Shown piece by piece: positions 16,850-25,517 of a stretch of 64,000 bases of DNA; within the stretch, counting starts at the first letter, position 1; the number at the start of each line of letters is the position of its first letter. The notes under the pieces were generated by a model, which saw only the letters and a program-made list of their open reading frames with translations, had not been told where the DNA came from and made no database searches. A program made the translations under genes and the position numbers. Origin of the DNA: Jiangella muralis (GTDB taxonomy: Bacteria > Actinomycetota > Actinomycetes > Jiangellales > Jiangellaceae); the NCBI RefSeq assembly GCF_001270745.1, contig NZ_KQ434753.1, forward strand, positions 91,145-155,144, written 5' to 3'.

Positions 16850-19132
16850 GTGGACGCAACGTCGCTCGGCCGCCGGTTGCTCGGCGTCGCCGCCGCCTTC
16901 GTCGTCGCCGGCGGTGTGCTGGCCACGGCCGGTCCCGCCACGGCCCTCGAGGTCGACACCACGCCGGCCGCGCCCGAGGTCCGGATGCGCGCCTATGACG
17001 CCGCCGACTTCGCCGACCAGGCCGTGCAGTTGCCGGCCGGGCTGACCGAGGCGATCCGGCGCGACCTCGGCCAGTCGCCCGAGGAGTACCTGGCGACGGC
17101 GGCGGCCGCGCGGCAGGCCGGCCGGGTCGTCGACTCGCTCGGCGACACCGTCCGGTCGGCGTGGCTGGACGGCCAGACGCTGCACGTCGCCGTCACCGGG
17201 CGCGGCGCCACGATCGCCGCCCGCAACGCCGGCGCGGAGGTGCAGGTCGGCGACGTCCTGGCCGACGCGCTCGCCGCGGCCCGTGCGCAGAACAAACTCG
17301 CCTACATCGACCGAGCGGCCGAGCGGGTCGTCGCCGTCGGCGCGGGCGTCCGGGGCGAACCGGTCCGCCAGGTGCGGCTGTCCGCGCGCTCGGACGAGCA
17401 CGTCGGCGGCACCGGCGTCGCCGTCCGCGCCCCGCTGGCCGACTACCACTGCTCCGCCGCGTTCGCCGGCGCCGACGCCCACGGCTCGCCGCGGCTGCTG
17501 ACCGCCGGTCACTGCGGCGTCGGCGCCGACGGCCCGTTCACCACCGGCGTCGACGCGGTGACGCCGGACGCGCCGCTGTCCACCGTCGAGCCGCTCGAAT
17601 GGCCCGGCCTGATCGGCGACCCACTCGGCGAGTACGTCCAGGACAGCGTCACGTTCGGCGACGGCCACGACGCCGCCCTCATCTCCGTCGACGGCGACGT
17701 GCTGCCCGAGGTGGCCGGCTGGGGCCGGGACGCCGACGACACCGCGCTCGCCGTCCACGACTCCGCCCGCGCCCTGGCCGGTGCGCCGGTCTGCGCGGCC
17801 GGCGTCGCGTCCGGCTGGAACTGCGGGCGCATCCTCGACGCACGGACGACCGTGCCGGTGAGCGGCCAGGACGTCACCGGCTTCCTGTTCGACGCGTGCG
17901 TGCTGCCCGGCGACAGCGGTGGCGCGATCACCGCCGGGACGTACGCGCTCGGCCTGAGCTCGGGCTCGACCTGGCCCGGATCGACCTGCGCCGACGGCGA
18001 CCCCGTCGCGGGCGGCGACGACCTCAGCGTCGGCTACGCCCTCACCGACGTCGAGGCGCTCTACGGCGCGGACTGGGACCTCGCGGTGCGCGTCGGCGCG
18101 CCCGAGGTCGCCGCGCCCGCCGACGACGCCCCCGCCGGACCGACGCCCACGTTCACCGGGACCGCCGACGCCGCCGCGGGCGCCGTCGTCACCGTCGAGA
18201 TCGAGGACGGGCCGGAGCTGGAGGCGGAGGTCGGCGCGACCGGCCGGTGGAGCGCGCCGGTCGGCGGCGCGCTGGAGCCGGGCACGTACTCCTACACCGC
18301 GCGCACCACGCTGCGCCCCGCGACCGGCGACGACCCCGTCACGTCCGCGGAGACGACCGGCGAGTTCGAGGTCGCGGAGCGGGCCGGGCTCGGCGTGAGC
18401 TGGCCCGCACCCGGCCACGTCAGCCCGGACGGGCGGCTCGCCTTCGAGGGCACCGGCCAGTCCGGCGCCGCCGTGATCCTGACCGTCGGCGGCGAGGAGC
18501 TGGCCCGCACCACCGTCGGCGCCGACGGCACCTGGTCGCTGCGGGCCGACTCCGCCCGCCCGGCCGGCCGGTTCGACGCCGTGCTGACGCAGGAGGCGGA
18601 CGACGCGGCCGCGGTGCAGCCGGGCGCGGGGACCACGGAGCCCGCCGCCGCCTCGGTCACCGTCGCCGGCGTCGGCGTCGCACCGGGCGCGCCGGTGGTG
18701 AGCACGCCGCGAGGCCGGATCGCCGCCACCGACGCGGGCGCCCTCAGCGGCGCCGGCGTCCCGGGCGCCGCCGTGTCCGTGCGCGTCGCCGACGCCGCCG
18801 CCGACGTGGCGGACGCGCCGGAGCTGACCACCGAGGCCGGCGCCGACGGCGCGTGGACGGTCCAGCTGGATGCCACGCTGCCCGCCGGGCGGCACGTCGT
18901 CGTCGCCACCCAGTCCGTCGACGACCTCACCTCCGAGCCGTCCGCCCCCGTCACCGTCGACGTGACGGCGACCGCCCGGTCGGCGGGCGGCCTCGACGGC
19001 CCCGCCGACCCCGCCTCCGACGGCGACGACGGACTGCCCGGTAGCGTGCTCGCCGCGGCAGCCGGAATCGTCCTCGCCGGTGTCGCCGTCGCCGGCGCCC
19101 TCGCCTGGCGCCGTCGCCGAACCGCCGGCTGA
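16850..19132 (+). CDS. Secreted, membrane-anchored trypsin-like serine protease (S1 family)
   Basis: 760 residues. After a signal peptide (cleavage near GPATA) comes a propeptide of the alpha-lytic/streptogrisin kind with LPAGLTEAIRRDLGQSPEEY. The protease domain has His221 in LLTAGHCG, Asp274 in GHDAALIS and Ser356 in LPGDSGGAI. Two or three Ig-like beta modules follow (TFTGTADAAAGAVVTVEI and similar). The protein ends with a transmembrane helix and RRRR stop-transfer signal but no LPxTG, so it should be anchored by that helix. Start GTG 16850 is weakly supported by AGGGG upstream. It is a paralogue of the next gene. Confidence 0.85.
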   Translation: MDATSLGRRLLGVAAAFVVAGGVLATAGPATALEVDTTPAAPEVRMRAYDAADFADQAVQLPAGLTEAIRRDLGQSPEEYLATAAAARQAGRVVDSLGDTVRSAWLDGQTLHVAVTGRGATIAARNAGAEVQVGDVLADALAAARAQNKLAYIDRAAERVVAVGAGVRGEPVRQVRLSARSDEHVGGTGVAVRAPLADYHCSAAFAGADAHGSPRLLTAGHCGVGADGPFTTGVDAVTPDAPLSTVEPLEWPGLIGDPLGEYVQDSVTFGDGHDAALISVDGDVLPEVAGWGRDADDTALAVHDSARALAGAPVCAAGVASGWNCGRILDARTTVPVSGQDVTGFLFDACVLPGDSGGAITAGTYALGLSSGSTWPGSTCADGDPVAGGDDLSVGYALTDVEALYGADWDLAVRVGAPEVAAPADDAPAGPTPTFTGTADAAAGAVVTVEIEDGPELEAEVGATGRWSAPVGGALEPGTYSYTARTTLRPATGDDPVTSAETTGEFEVAERAGLGVSWPAPGHVSPDGRLAFEGTGQSGAAVILTVGGEELARTTVGADGTWSLRADSARPAGRFDAVLTQEADDAAAVQPGAGTTEPAAASVTVAGVGVAPGAPVVSTPRGRIAATDAGALSGAGVPGAAVSVRVADAAADVADAPELTTEAGADGAWTVQLDATLPAGRHVVVATQSVDDLTSEPSAPVTVDVTATARSAGGLDGPADPASDGDDGLPGSVLAAAAGIVLAGVAVAGALAWRRRRTAG

Positions 19133-19248
19133 CGCGGCCGCCACACCGCACCCGCCTCAGAGCGTCTGCCAACACACCCGCGACACGCGGGGCGACCTGC
19201 GCATCTCCTCGTGACACCAACGGTCAACGCGGTGGTTGTGCCCGAATT

Positions 19249-19359
19249 GCGACATTCACCACTTGAGCATTCAAATTTCTCGTCACACAGCGTGATGTCG
19301 GACATTCACCCTGATAGGTGCCGAGTACTTGAATATGCGGCAGAACGGTGCTGTAGGGT
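19249..19359 (+). promoter_or_regulatory. AT-richer upstream region of the sortase-anchored protease with repeated GACATTCACC
   Basis: The 318-bp gap before the second protease contains its least GC-rich stretch. GACATTCACC occurs twice, beginning near 19249 and 19303. TTGAAT (19329-19334) and TAGGGT (19354-19359) could form a promoter with a long 19-bp spacer. Assignment is tentative; the rest of the gap shows nothing else. Confidence 0.3.
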
Positions 19360-19450
19360 GACACAGGCTCCGGGGTGCCGTCGGCAGTTCCACCTCGCCG
19401 GCGGAGCACCGGTGCATTCCATGTCAATGACATTTCATTTTGGAGTTACT

Positions 19451-21763
19451 GTGAGCACAGCCCTGCTGCGCCGTCGTGGCGTCGCGAGGGTCTCCGGTGT
19501 GATGGGCGTCTGCGCTCTCGTGAGCGCGGGCGTCGTCATCACCTCCACGGCCGCATCGGCCGAGGAGGAGTCCGTCACCGGGACTCTGCAGACGTTCGCC
19601 ACGGAGGCGTTCGCCCCCCAGGCCGATGAGCTCCCCACCGGCCTCGTGGAGGCCATCCAGCGCGACCTCGGCATCTCCGCCGAGGAGTACCTCGCCAACG
19701 CGGCGGCCGCCAAGGTCGCCGCTGACGTCGTCGCGGAGCTCGAGGCCGCCGGCGTGAACATCAACGCTTCTGCCATCAGCGGCCAGGACGTCACCATCTA
19801 CGTCGAGGCCGAGGCCGATGTCGCCGCCGCCGAGGCGGTCGGCGCCACCGTCAAGGTCGGCGTCCCCGAGGTCCCCGACGGCCTTGAGCAGCAGGAGCTC
19901 TACGCCCAGGACGACTTCAAGGGCGGCTACGGCTACGCCACCGCCGACGACCCCGAGGCTCCGAGCGCGCTCTACCGCTGCTCGGCCGGCCTCAACGGCA
20001 CCTCGGGCGGCAACCCCGTCAACTTCACCGCGGGCCACTGCGGCTACGAGTTCGACGAGGGCCACCCGATGTTCCACCTGCCGCTCGACGGCCCGCTGTT
20101 CGACAGCGACTCGTGGGTCGGCACCCCGGGCAACATGCCGCCGTTCCTCAGCGAGCCGCTGGGTGAGAACGGGCCGATGCACTTCGGCGCCGGCGAGGAC
20201 GGCAACGACGGTGGTCTGCTCAACATCACCGAGCCGAGCTGGACCCCGGTCCCCCAGGTCGCGACCTGGGGCGGCGGCACGGAGGCTCCCGACGCCGGCG
20301 AGTCCGTGAACGTCTACGACTCCACCGACGCCATCGCGGGCCAGCCGGCCTGCAAGTCCGGCGCCACGTCGGGCTGGACCTGCGGCGAGGTCCTCTACGC
20401 CGAGGACACCGTCCAGCTGAGCACCGAAGAGACCGTCACGGCGTTCATCTTCACCGCCTGCATGCTGTCCGGTGACAGCGGTGGCGCGATCGTCTCGGGC
20501 AACTACGCCCTGGGCGTCGACTCGTTCTCCACCGCGGCCACCACGGCCACCTGCGACTCCAGCAACTGGGACCCGGCGACGGACTACGACCCGGCCGAAG
20601 GCTTCGACGGTGACATCGGCGGCGGCTTCGCCGTCACCAGCGGCTCGGCCAACGCCGAGACCCTGTTCGGCGACGCCTACAGCCTGTCGATCCACGTCGG
20701 CACGCCGGCCGTCACCTCGCCGGAGGACGGCGCCACCACCGGCCAGACGCCGACCATCTCGGGTTCGATCGACGCCGCCGAGGGCGCCACGGTCACCGTG
20801 GCGATCGAGGACGGCCCGACCGTCGAGGGCACCGTCGGCGCCGATGGCGCCTGGAGCGCCAAGGTCGACGAGGCGCTCGCGCCTGGCACGTACAACTACA
20901 CCGCCACCGCTTCGCACACCGCGAACGGTGCGTCCGACGTCACCACCGGTGGCGAGACGACGGGCAGCTTCGAGGTCGTCGAGAAGCAGGTCGAGGACCT
21001 CGCGGTCGACGCCCCGACCGAGGGCCAGACCACCGGCGACGCCCGTCCGCCCTTCTCCGGCACCGGCCAGCCCGGCGCCACCGTCGCCCTGACGGTCGGC
21101 GACGCCGAGTTCGGCTCCGCCGAGGTCGGCGAGGACGGCTCCTGGACGATCGCCCCGGAGAGCGACCTGCCGGTCGGCGTGCGCTTCGACGCCGTCGTCA
21201 CGCAGACCTTCGAGGACGACACCCAGAAGGTCACGGTCGCCGGCCTCGGCATCGAGGCCGCCGCCGTCACCGTCACGGCTCCGGAGGACGGCTCGACCGT
21301 CGCCGGTGACGTGAACTTCGAGGGCACCTCGTTCGCCGGCGCCGACATCGGCCTGCTGCTCGAGGAGGCTGCCGACGCCGCTGGCGACGACGCGCAGCCG
21401 CGCCTGGGCCTGCGTGCCGAGGGCCAGGACGACGTCGAGGAGTGGGCCGGCGAGTTCGCGACCGACGACGCCGGCAACTGGACGTTCGACCCCGCCGAGG
21501 ACCTGCCGGAGGGTGAGTACACCATCACCGCTCAGGCGAGCCTCGAGGGCGGCGACCCCGAGCTGTCCAGCTCCGAGGCCGTGGCCTCCTTCACCGTGTC
21601 CAACGGTGACGGCGGCGACAACGGCAACGGCGAGGACGGTGACGAGGACCTCCCCGACACCGGTTCGTCCGGCACCACCTGGATGGTCGTCGGCGGCATC
21701 GCGCTGCTGCTGGCCGGCGGCGCCGCGGTGGCCGTTCGCGCCCGCCGCAACACCACCGCCTGA
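19451..21763 (+). CDS. Sortase-anchored trypsin-like serine protease (S1 family) with LPDTG motif
   Basis: 770 residues from GTG 19451 with GGAG 5 nt upstream. The order is signal peptide (to about TAASA), propeptide (TGLVEAIQRDLGISAEEY, the same motif as the neighbour), then protease domain: His196 in FTAGHCGYE, Asp253 in GNDGGLLNI and Ser343 in LSGDSGGAI. Three Ig-like modules follow, then an acidic Gly-rich stalk and a complete sortase signal: LPDTG at 734-738, hydrophobic helix, RARR tail. The Asp context is diverged from the usual HDAAL pattern. Codon use is markedly uniform, suggesting high expression. A 20-bp terminator follows. Substrate unknown. Confidence 0.88.
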   Translation: MSTALLRRRGVARVSGVMGVCALVSAGVVITSTAASAEEESVTGTLQTFATEAFAPQADELPTGLVEAIQRDLGISAEEYLANAAAAKVAADVVAELEAAGVNINASAISGQDVTIYVEAEADVAAAEAVGATVKVGVPEVPDGLEQQELYAQDDFKGGYGYATADDPEAPSALYRCSAGLNGTSGGNPVNFTAGHCGYEFDEGHPMFHLPLDGPLFDSDSWVGTPGNMPPFLSEPLGENGPMHFGAGEDGNDGGLLNITEPSWTPVPQVATWGGGTEAPDAGESVNVYDSTDAIAGQPACKSGATSGWTCGEVLYAEDTVQLSTEETVTAFIFTACMLSGDSGGAIVSGNYALGVDSFSTAATTATCDSSNWDPATDYDPAEGFDGDIGGGFAVTSGSANAETLFGDAYSLSIHVGTPAVTSPEDGATTGQTPTISGSIDAAEGATVTVAIEDGPTVEGTVGADGAWSAKVDEALAPGTYNYTATASHTANGASDVTTGGETTGSFEVVEKQVEDLAVDAPTEGQTTGDARPPFSGTGQPGATVALTVGDAEFGSAEVGEDGSWTIAPESDLPVGVRFDAVVTQTFEDDTQKVTVAGLGIEAAAVTVTAPEDGSTVAGDVNFEGTSFAGADIGLLLEEAADAAGDDAQPRLGLRAEGQDDVEEWAGEFATDDAGNWTFDPAEDLPEGEYTITAQASLEGGDPELSSSEAVASFTVSNGDGGDNGNGEDGDEDLPDTGSSGTTWMVVGGIALLLAGGAAVAVRARRNTTA

Positions 21764-21790
21764 TCACCAGGTAGCTAGCACCAGCTGAAC

Positions 21791-21835
21791 CGAGTGGCCC
21801 CGGCCCCCGCCTCGTGCGGGGGCCGGGGCCACTCG
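21791..21835 (+). terminator. Strong intrinsic terminator after the sortase-anchored protease
   Basis: A perfect 20-bp stem pairs 21791-21810 with 21816-21835 around a CTCGT loop, followed by TTGTT. It sits 27 bp after the stop codon and also faces the convergent DUF4143 gene. Confidence 0.85.
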
Positions 21836-21892
21836 TTGTTACGGCATCGTGATGTGACCCGCCTCGGTCACGCTGGGTGACGGCGACCCTTC

Positions 21893-23164
21893 TCAGGGAC
21901 CGAGCAACGACGCGGGCACCACCGCGATGCCATCGGGCCGACGGTAGGCGTGGCCTCCCGTCGTGACGACGGCGGCATCGGCGACGGTGGCCCCCAATAC
22001 CGACCGGAGCCAGTTCAGATGGACGACATCTCGGTCGTCGACCGTGCGGGCGACCTTGGCCTCCAACGCCACGATGCGACCGTCCGGCCCGACGATGACG
22101 AAGTCCACCTCGTGGTCACCGTTGCGGGTCCGCAGATGGTGGACGCGCGCCTCGGCGGCCTGGGCATACACCCGCAGGCTGAGCGCCACCAGCGACTCGA
22201 ACAGCGGACCGGTCATGGCCCGGCGCAGGCCGGCCGAGCCGACGGGCGTCGCGGACAGCAGGGCCGTTTCGTCGAGGTCGAGCAGCCGTGCCGCCAGCGC
22301 AGGATCGGCGAGGTGGTGTTTCGGCGCCTGCGCCAGCCGGGTCGCCGGGTTGTCGACCGGCAACCATGCCGGCAGCGGATCCAGCAACCACAGCTGCTCG
22401 AGCACGTCCCGGTACACGATCGTGGTGGTCTTGGCCGGCTTGTCCGACTCACCGGCGGTGGCGGCGTCGAGCACGGAGTTGTAGGACGCGCTGCTGGCGG
22501 TGGCCGCCGCATAAGCTGCGAGCCAGGCGCGGAGCGTGGCCGGACGGCGCACGCGGTGCCCCTGCTCGGCGAAGTCGTGCTCGACGACGCGCGTGAGGTA
22601 TCCGTCGAGCTGCGCCCTCCGCGGGCGCGGGGCCAGCTGCCGGATTCCGGGGAACCCCGACCTGAGAATCTCCTCGACGTAGGCCGGCAGATCGAGGGTC
22701 GCATCGCCCGCGATCGCGCCGGGTGTCCCCGCCAGCAGTGCGGCAAGACTCACCGTCGGGCGGTCCGGCCCACGTTCCGCAAGGCTCATCGGTCGCATCC
22801 TGACCTGCACGATGCGACCGGCGCCGGAGTGCACGGGAGCCTCTGCCGGCGCCGCACTCCCGGTGAGCAGGAAGCGGCCGGGTCGCCCGTCGCGGTCGAC
22901 CGATCGGCGGACGAGATCCCAGACCGGTGGATATCGCTGCCACTCGTCCACCAGCAGTGTGCCGCCGACCCGATCGATGCGAGTCGGATCGGCGGCGACC
23001 AGCCGGCGTAGGTCCGGATCGTCCAGGGCCAGCCCTTCGGCGGCTCGTCGCCGCGCCGTCGCCGTCTTGCCCACGGCCTTCGGCCCTTCGACGGCGACGG
23101 CGGGCAGGCCTTGGAGGAACTCGTCGAGCTGGGCATCGACGATGCGGGGCAGGTACTGAGCCAC
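21893..23164 (-). CDS. AAA-family ATPase with DUF4143 domain
   Basis: 423 residues of the ATPase/DUF4143 architecture. The P-loop VEGPKAVGKTATARR is near residue 25 and Walker B is GGTLLVDEWQRYPPVW. The C-terminal half carries a PD-(D/E)xK-like nuclease region: NGDHEVDFVIVGPDGRIVALEAK, with D, E and K in the expected order. Members are widespread and mobile, and their function is unresolved; they have been proposed to act in conflict or regulatory roles. Start GTG 23164 has TAGCTT exactly 6 nt upstream. The promoter region holds three 23-bp repeats. Confidence 0.85.
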   Translation of the reverse strand: MAQYLPRIVDAQLDEFLQGLPAVAVEGPKAVGKTATARRRAAEGLALDDPDLRRLVAADPTRIDRVGGTLLVDEWQRYPPVWDLVRRSVDRDGRPGRFLLTGSAAPAEAPVHSGAGRIVQVRMRPMSLAERGPDRPTVSLAALLAGTPGAIAGDATLDLPAYVEEILRSGFPGIRQLAPRPRRAQLDGYLTRVVEHDFAEQGHRVRRPATLRAWLAAYAAATASSASYNSVLDAATAGESDKPAKTTTIVYRDVLEQLWLLDPLPAWLPVDNPATRLAQAPKHHLADPALAARLLDLDETALLSATPVGSAGLRRAMTGPLFESLVALSLRVYAQAAEARVHHLRTRNGDHEVDFVIVGPDGRIVALEAKVARTVDDRDVVHLNWLRSVLGATVADAAVVTTGGHAYRRPDGIAVVPASLLGP

Positions 23165-23173
23165 CTTGCCAAG

Positions 23174-23233
23174 CTACCGTCAGCAGGCGTTCTACGCTAC
23201 CGTTCGCAGACCACCTGCCCTACCGTTCGCAGG
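23174..23233. repeat. Three direct repeats with 23-bp period between DUF4143 ATPase and MFS genes
   Basis: CTACCGTCAGCAGG (23174-23187), CTACCGTTCGCAGA (23197-23210) and CTACCGTTCGCAGG (23220-23233) start exactly 23 bp apart. They lie between the divergent starts at 23164 and 23254/23287. The spacing, a little over two helical turns, suits cooperative binding of a regulator along one side of the DNA. Confidence 0.65.
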
Positions 23234-23286
23234 CCGTAAGGCGGCCTGGTGCGATGACGACATCGACGCGCTGGAAGGATGTCCAG

Positions 23287-24558
23287 GTGCGCCGGCTGCT
23301 GTTGGACCTTACGCCGCTCAAGGTCAGTGTCCCGTATCGCCGGCTCTGGATCGGCATCACGCTGTCCGGCATCGGCACCCACCTGACCACCGTCGCCGTC
23401 GGGTTGCAGGTGTACGACCTGACCGGGTCGACGTTCCGGGTGGGGCTGGTCGGGTTGTTCGCGCTGGCGCCGCTGGTGGCGCTGGGCCTCTACGGCGGGG
23501 CGATCGTCGACGCGTACGACCGGCGGCGGGTGGTGATCGTCAGCTCGGCCGGCCTGCTGGCGGTGGCGACCGGGTTCGCGGTTCAGGCGTGGCTGGACCT
23601 CGGGAACGTGTGGCTGCTGTACGCGCTGGTCGCGGTGCAGAACGGGTTCTTCGCGGTGAACTCGCCCGCGCGGACGGCGATCATCCCGCGGCTGCTGCCC
23701 GGCCCGCTGCTGCCGGCGGCAAACGCGCTGGGCAGCATGTCGATGAGCTTCGGCCTGACGATCGGGCCGCTGCTGGCGGGCGTGCTGATCGACTCGGTCG
23801 GCTACGGCTGGACGTACAGCATCGAGGCGGTGCTGCTGACGTTCGCGCTGACGACGCTGCTGGCGCTGCCGCCGATGCCACCGCAGGGGACGGTGCGCCG
23901 GGCCGGGCTGCGGTCGGTGCTGGAGGGCCTGTCGTACCTGCGGACCCGGCCGAACGTGCGCATGACGTTCCTGGTGGACCTGTGCGCGATGGTGCTGGCG
24001 ATGCCGCGGGTGCTGTTCCCGGCGGTCGCGGCGGCGGTGCTGGGCGGCGGGCCGACGACGGTGGGCATCCTGGTGGCCGGGATGGCGGTCGGCGCGTTCC
24101 TGGCGGGGCTGTTCTCCGGGCCGCTGGGGCACGTGCGCCGGCAGGGCCTCGCCGTGGTGGTGGCGATCATCGCGTGGGCGCTGGCGGTGGTCGCGTTCGG
24201 CCTGGTGCTGCTCGTCGTCAGCGGCCCGGAGGACGGCGTCGTGCACTGGGCGCTGTGGCCGGCGGCGTTCTGCATGGTGCTGGCCGGCGCCGCCGACACC
24301 GTCAGCGCGGTGTTCCGGATGACGATCCTGCAGGCGGCCACGCCGGACGAGCTGCGCGGGCGGCTGCAGGGCGTGTTCATCGTCGTGGTGGCCGGCGGGC
24401 CGCGGCTGGGCGACCTCGTGCTCGGCTCACTGGCCGAGCTCAGCGGCGAGGCGTGGGCGGCAGTGCTGGGCGGGCTGGCCTGCGTCGCGATCGTCAGCGC
24501 GCTGGCGGTGACGCAGCGCCGGTTCCTCCGCTACGACGCCCGGCACCCCGAGCCCTAA
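23287..24558 (+). CDS. Major facilitator superfamily transporter
   Basis: 423 residues with about 12 membrane helices, of the MFS_3/enterobactin-exporter-like (EntS) group. Marks are YRRLWIGITLSGIGTHLTTVAVGLQVYDL at the start, the loop motif GGAIVDAYDRRRV between helices 2 and 3, and NSPARTAIIPRLLP. Such proteins export siderophores or drugs. GTG 23287 has GGAAGGA 8 nt upstream; ATG 23254 is a longer alternative without a good ribosome site. The stop codon lies inside the -10-like TAAGGT of the next gene. Substrate unknown. Confidence 0.82.
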   Translation: MRRLLLDLTPLKVSVPYRRLWIGITLSGIGTHLTTVAVGLQVYDLTGSTFRVGLVGLFALAPLVALGLYGGAIVDAYDRRRVVIVSSAGLLAVATGFAVQAWLDLGNVWLLYALVAVQNGFFAVNSPARTAIIPRLLPGPLLPAANALGSMSMSFGLTIGPLLAGVLIDSVGYGWTYSIEAVLLTFALTTLLALPPMPPQGTVRRAGLRSVLEGLSYLRTRPNVRMTFLVDLCAMVLAMPRVLFPAVAAAVLGGGPTTVGILVAGMAVGAFLAGLFSGPLGHVRRQGLAVVVAIIAWALAVVAFGLVLLVVSGPEDGVVHWALWPAAFCMVLAGAADTVSAVFRMTILQAATPDELRGRLQGVFIVVVAGGPRLGDLVLGSLAELSGEAWAAVLGGLACVAIVSALAVTQRRFLRYDARHPEP

Positions 24559-24567
24559 GGTGACCGG

Positions 24568-25503
24568 GTGAGCGAACCGAACGTGTCGACGCACCGCGGC
24601 TGGGAGATCGTCCACCTCACGTCCGACGAGCTGAGCGTCGACGTCGTGCCGGGCAAGGGCGGCGACGTCACGTCGGTGCGCTGGCGCCCGCTCGACGTCG
24701 AGGTGATGTGGCGGACCCGGTGGGGGCTGCGCCCGCGCGGCGAGCACGTCACGACCGGCAGCAGCGAGGCGCTGCTCATGCAGGCCTACCCGGGCGGCTG
24801 GCAGACGGTGTTCCCGAACGCGGGCGCGCCGAGCCGGGAACACGGCGTCGAGTGGGGCATGCACGGCGAGGCCTGGCTGGCCTCCTACGACTGGACGGCG
24901 ACCGGCCCGGCCGCCGTCGAGCTGCGCACCGACCTCGTCCGCAGCCCGTTCTCCCTCGTCAAGCGCATCGAGGTCGACGGGCCCGCGGTCACGGTGACGG
25001 AGACGGCAGGCAACGACGGCGCCGAGCCGGTCGAGGTGATGTGGAGCCAGCACCCGGCGTTCGGCGCGCCGCTGGTCGGCCCGGCGACGCGGGTCGAGGC
25101 GGCCGCGCGGACGATCTGGCTGGACCCCACGACGCCCGCGGCGTGGCCCGGCGACGGGTTCGATCGCGTCCCCGCGCCGGGGTCCGGGGTCAGCCGGCTG
25201 GCGTTCCTGTCCGACTTCACCGAGGGCCGGGCCGGCATCGTCAACGACGAGCTGGGGCTGCGGGCCGACCTCACCTGGGACACCGCGCTGATGCCGCACG
25301 CGTGGTACTGGCTGGAGGCGGGTGGGCGGGCCGGCTTCCCGTGGTACTCGGGTGCGTACGTGCTCGCGTTGGAACCCGCGACCAGCTGGCCCGACGCCGG
25401 GGTGGCGGGCGTGCGGTCGACGACGGGGACGCAGGTCACCATCGCTCCGGGCGAGGAGCGCACGGCGACGGTGACGCTGACACTCGGGCCCACGGCGACG
25501 TGA
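24568..25503 (+). CDS. Aldose 1-epimerase (mutarotase)-like protein
   Basis: 311 residues with the galactose-mutarotase beta-sandwich pattern: DELSVDVVPGKGGDVTSVRWRP near the start, WQTVFPNAGAPS, then HGEAWLASYDW carrying a catalytic-type His, and MWSQHPAFGAPL with the second His. Mutarotases interconvert alpha and beta anomers; this diverged group (DUF4432-like) often acts on unidentified sugars. GTG 24568 is 6 nt behind TAAGGT and 9 bp after the MFS stop, so it can be both cotranscribed and separately started. Confidence 0.72.
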   Translation: MSEPNVSTHRGWEIVHLTSDELSVDVVPGKGGDVTSVRWRPLDVEVMWRTRWGLRPRGEHVTTGSSEALLMQAYPGGWQTVFPNAGAPSREHGVEWGMHGEAWLASYDWTATGPAAVELRTDLVRSPFSLVKRIEVDGPAVTVTETAGNDGAEPVEVMWSQHPAFGAPLVGPATRVEAAARTIWLDPTTPAAWPGDGFDRVPAPGSGVSRLAFLSDFTEGRAGIVNDELGLRADLTWDTALMPHAWYWLEAGGRAGFPWYSGAYVLALEPATSWPDAGVAGVRSTTGTQVTIAPGEERTATVTLTLGPTAT

Positions 25504-25517
25504 CCGATACTGGCGGC

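Noticed and set aside
16739..19144. 801-codon minus-strand open frame opposite the first protease
   Set aside because: Antisense shadow of the S1 protease, whose catalytic triad and signal peptide are clear on the plus strand.
23174..23233. CRISPR-like array
   Set aside because: Repeats are 14 bp with 9-bp gaps and occur three times only; there are no spacers of CRISPR length and no cas genes.
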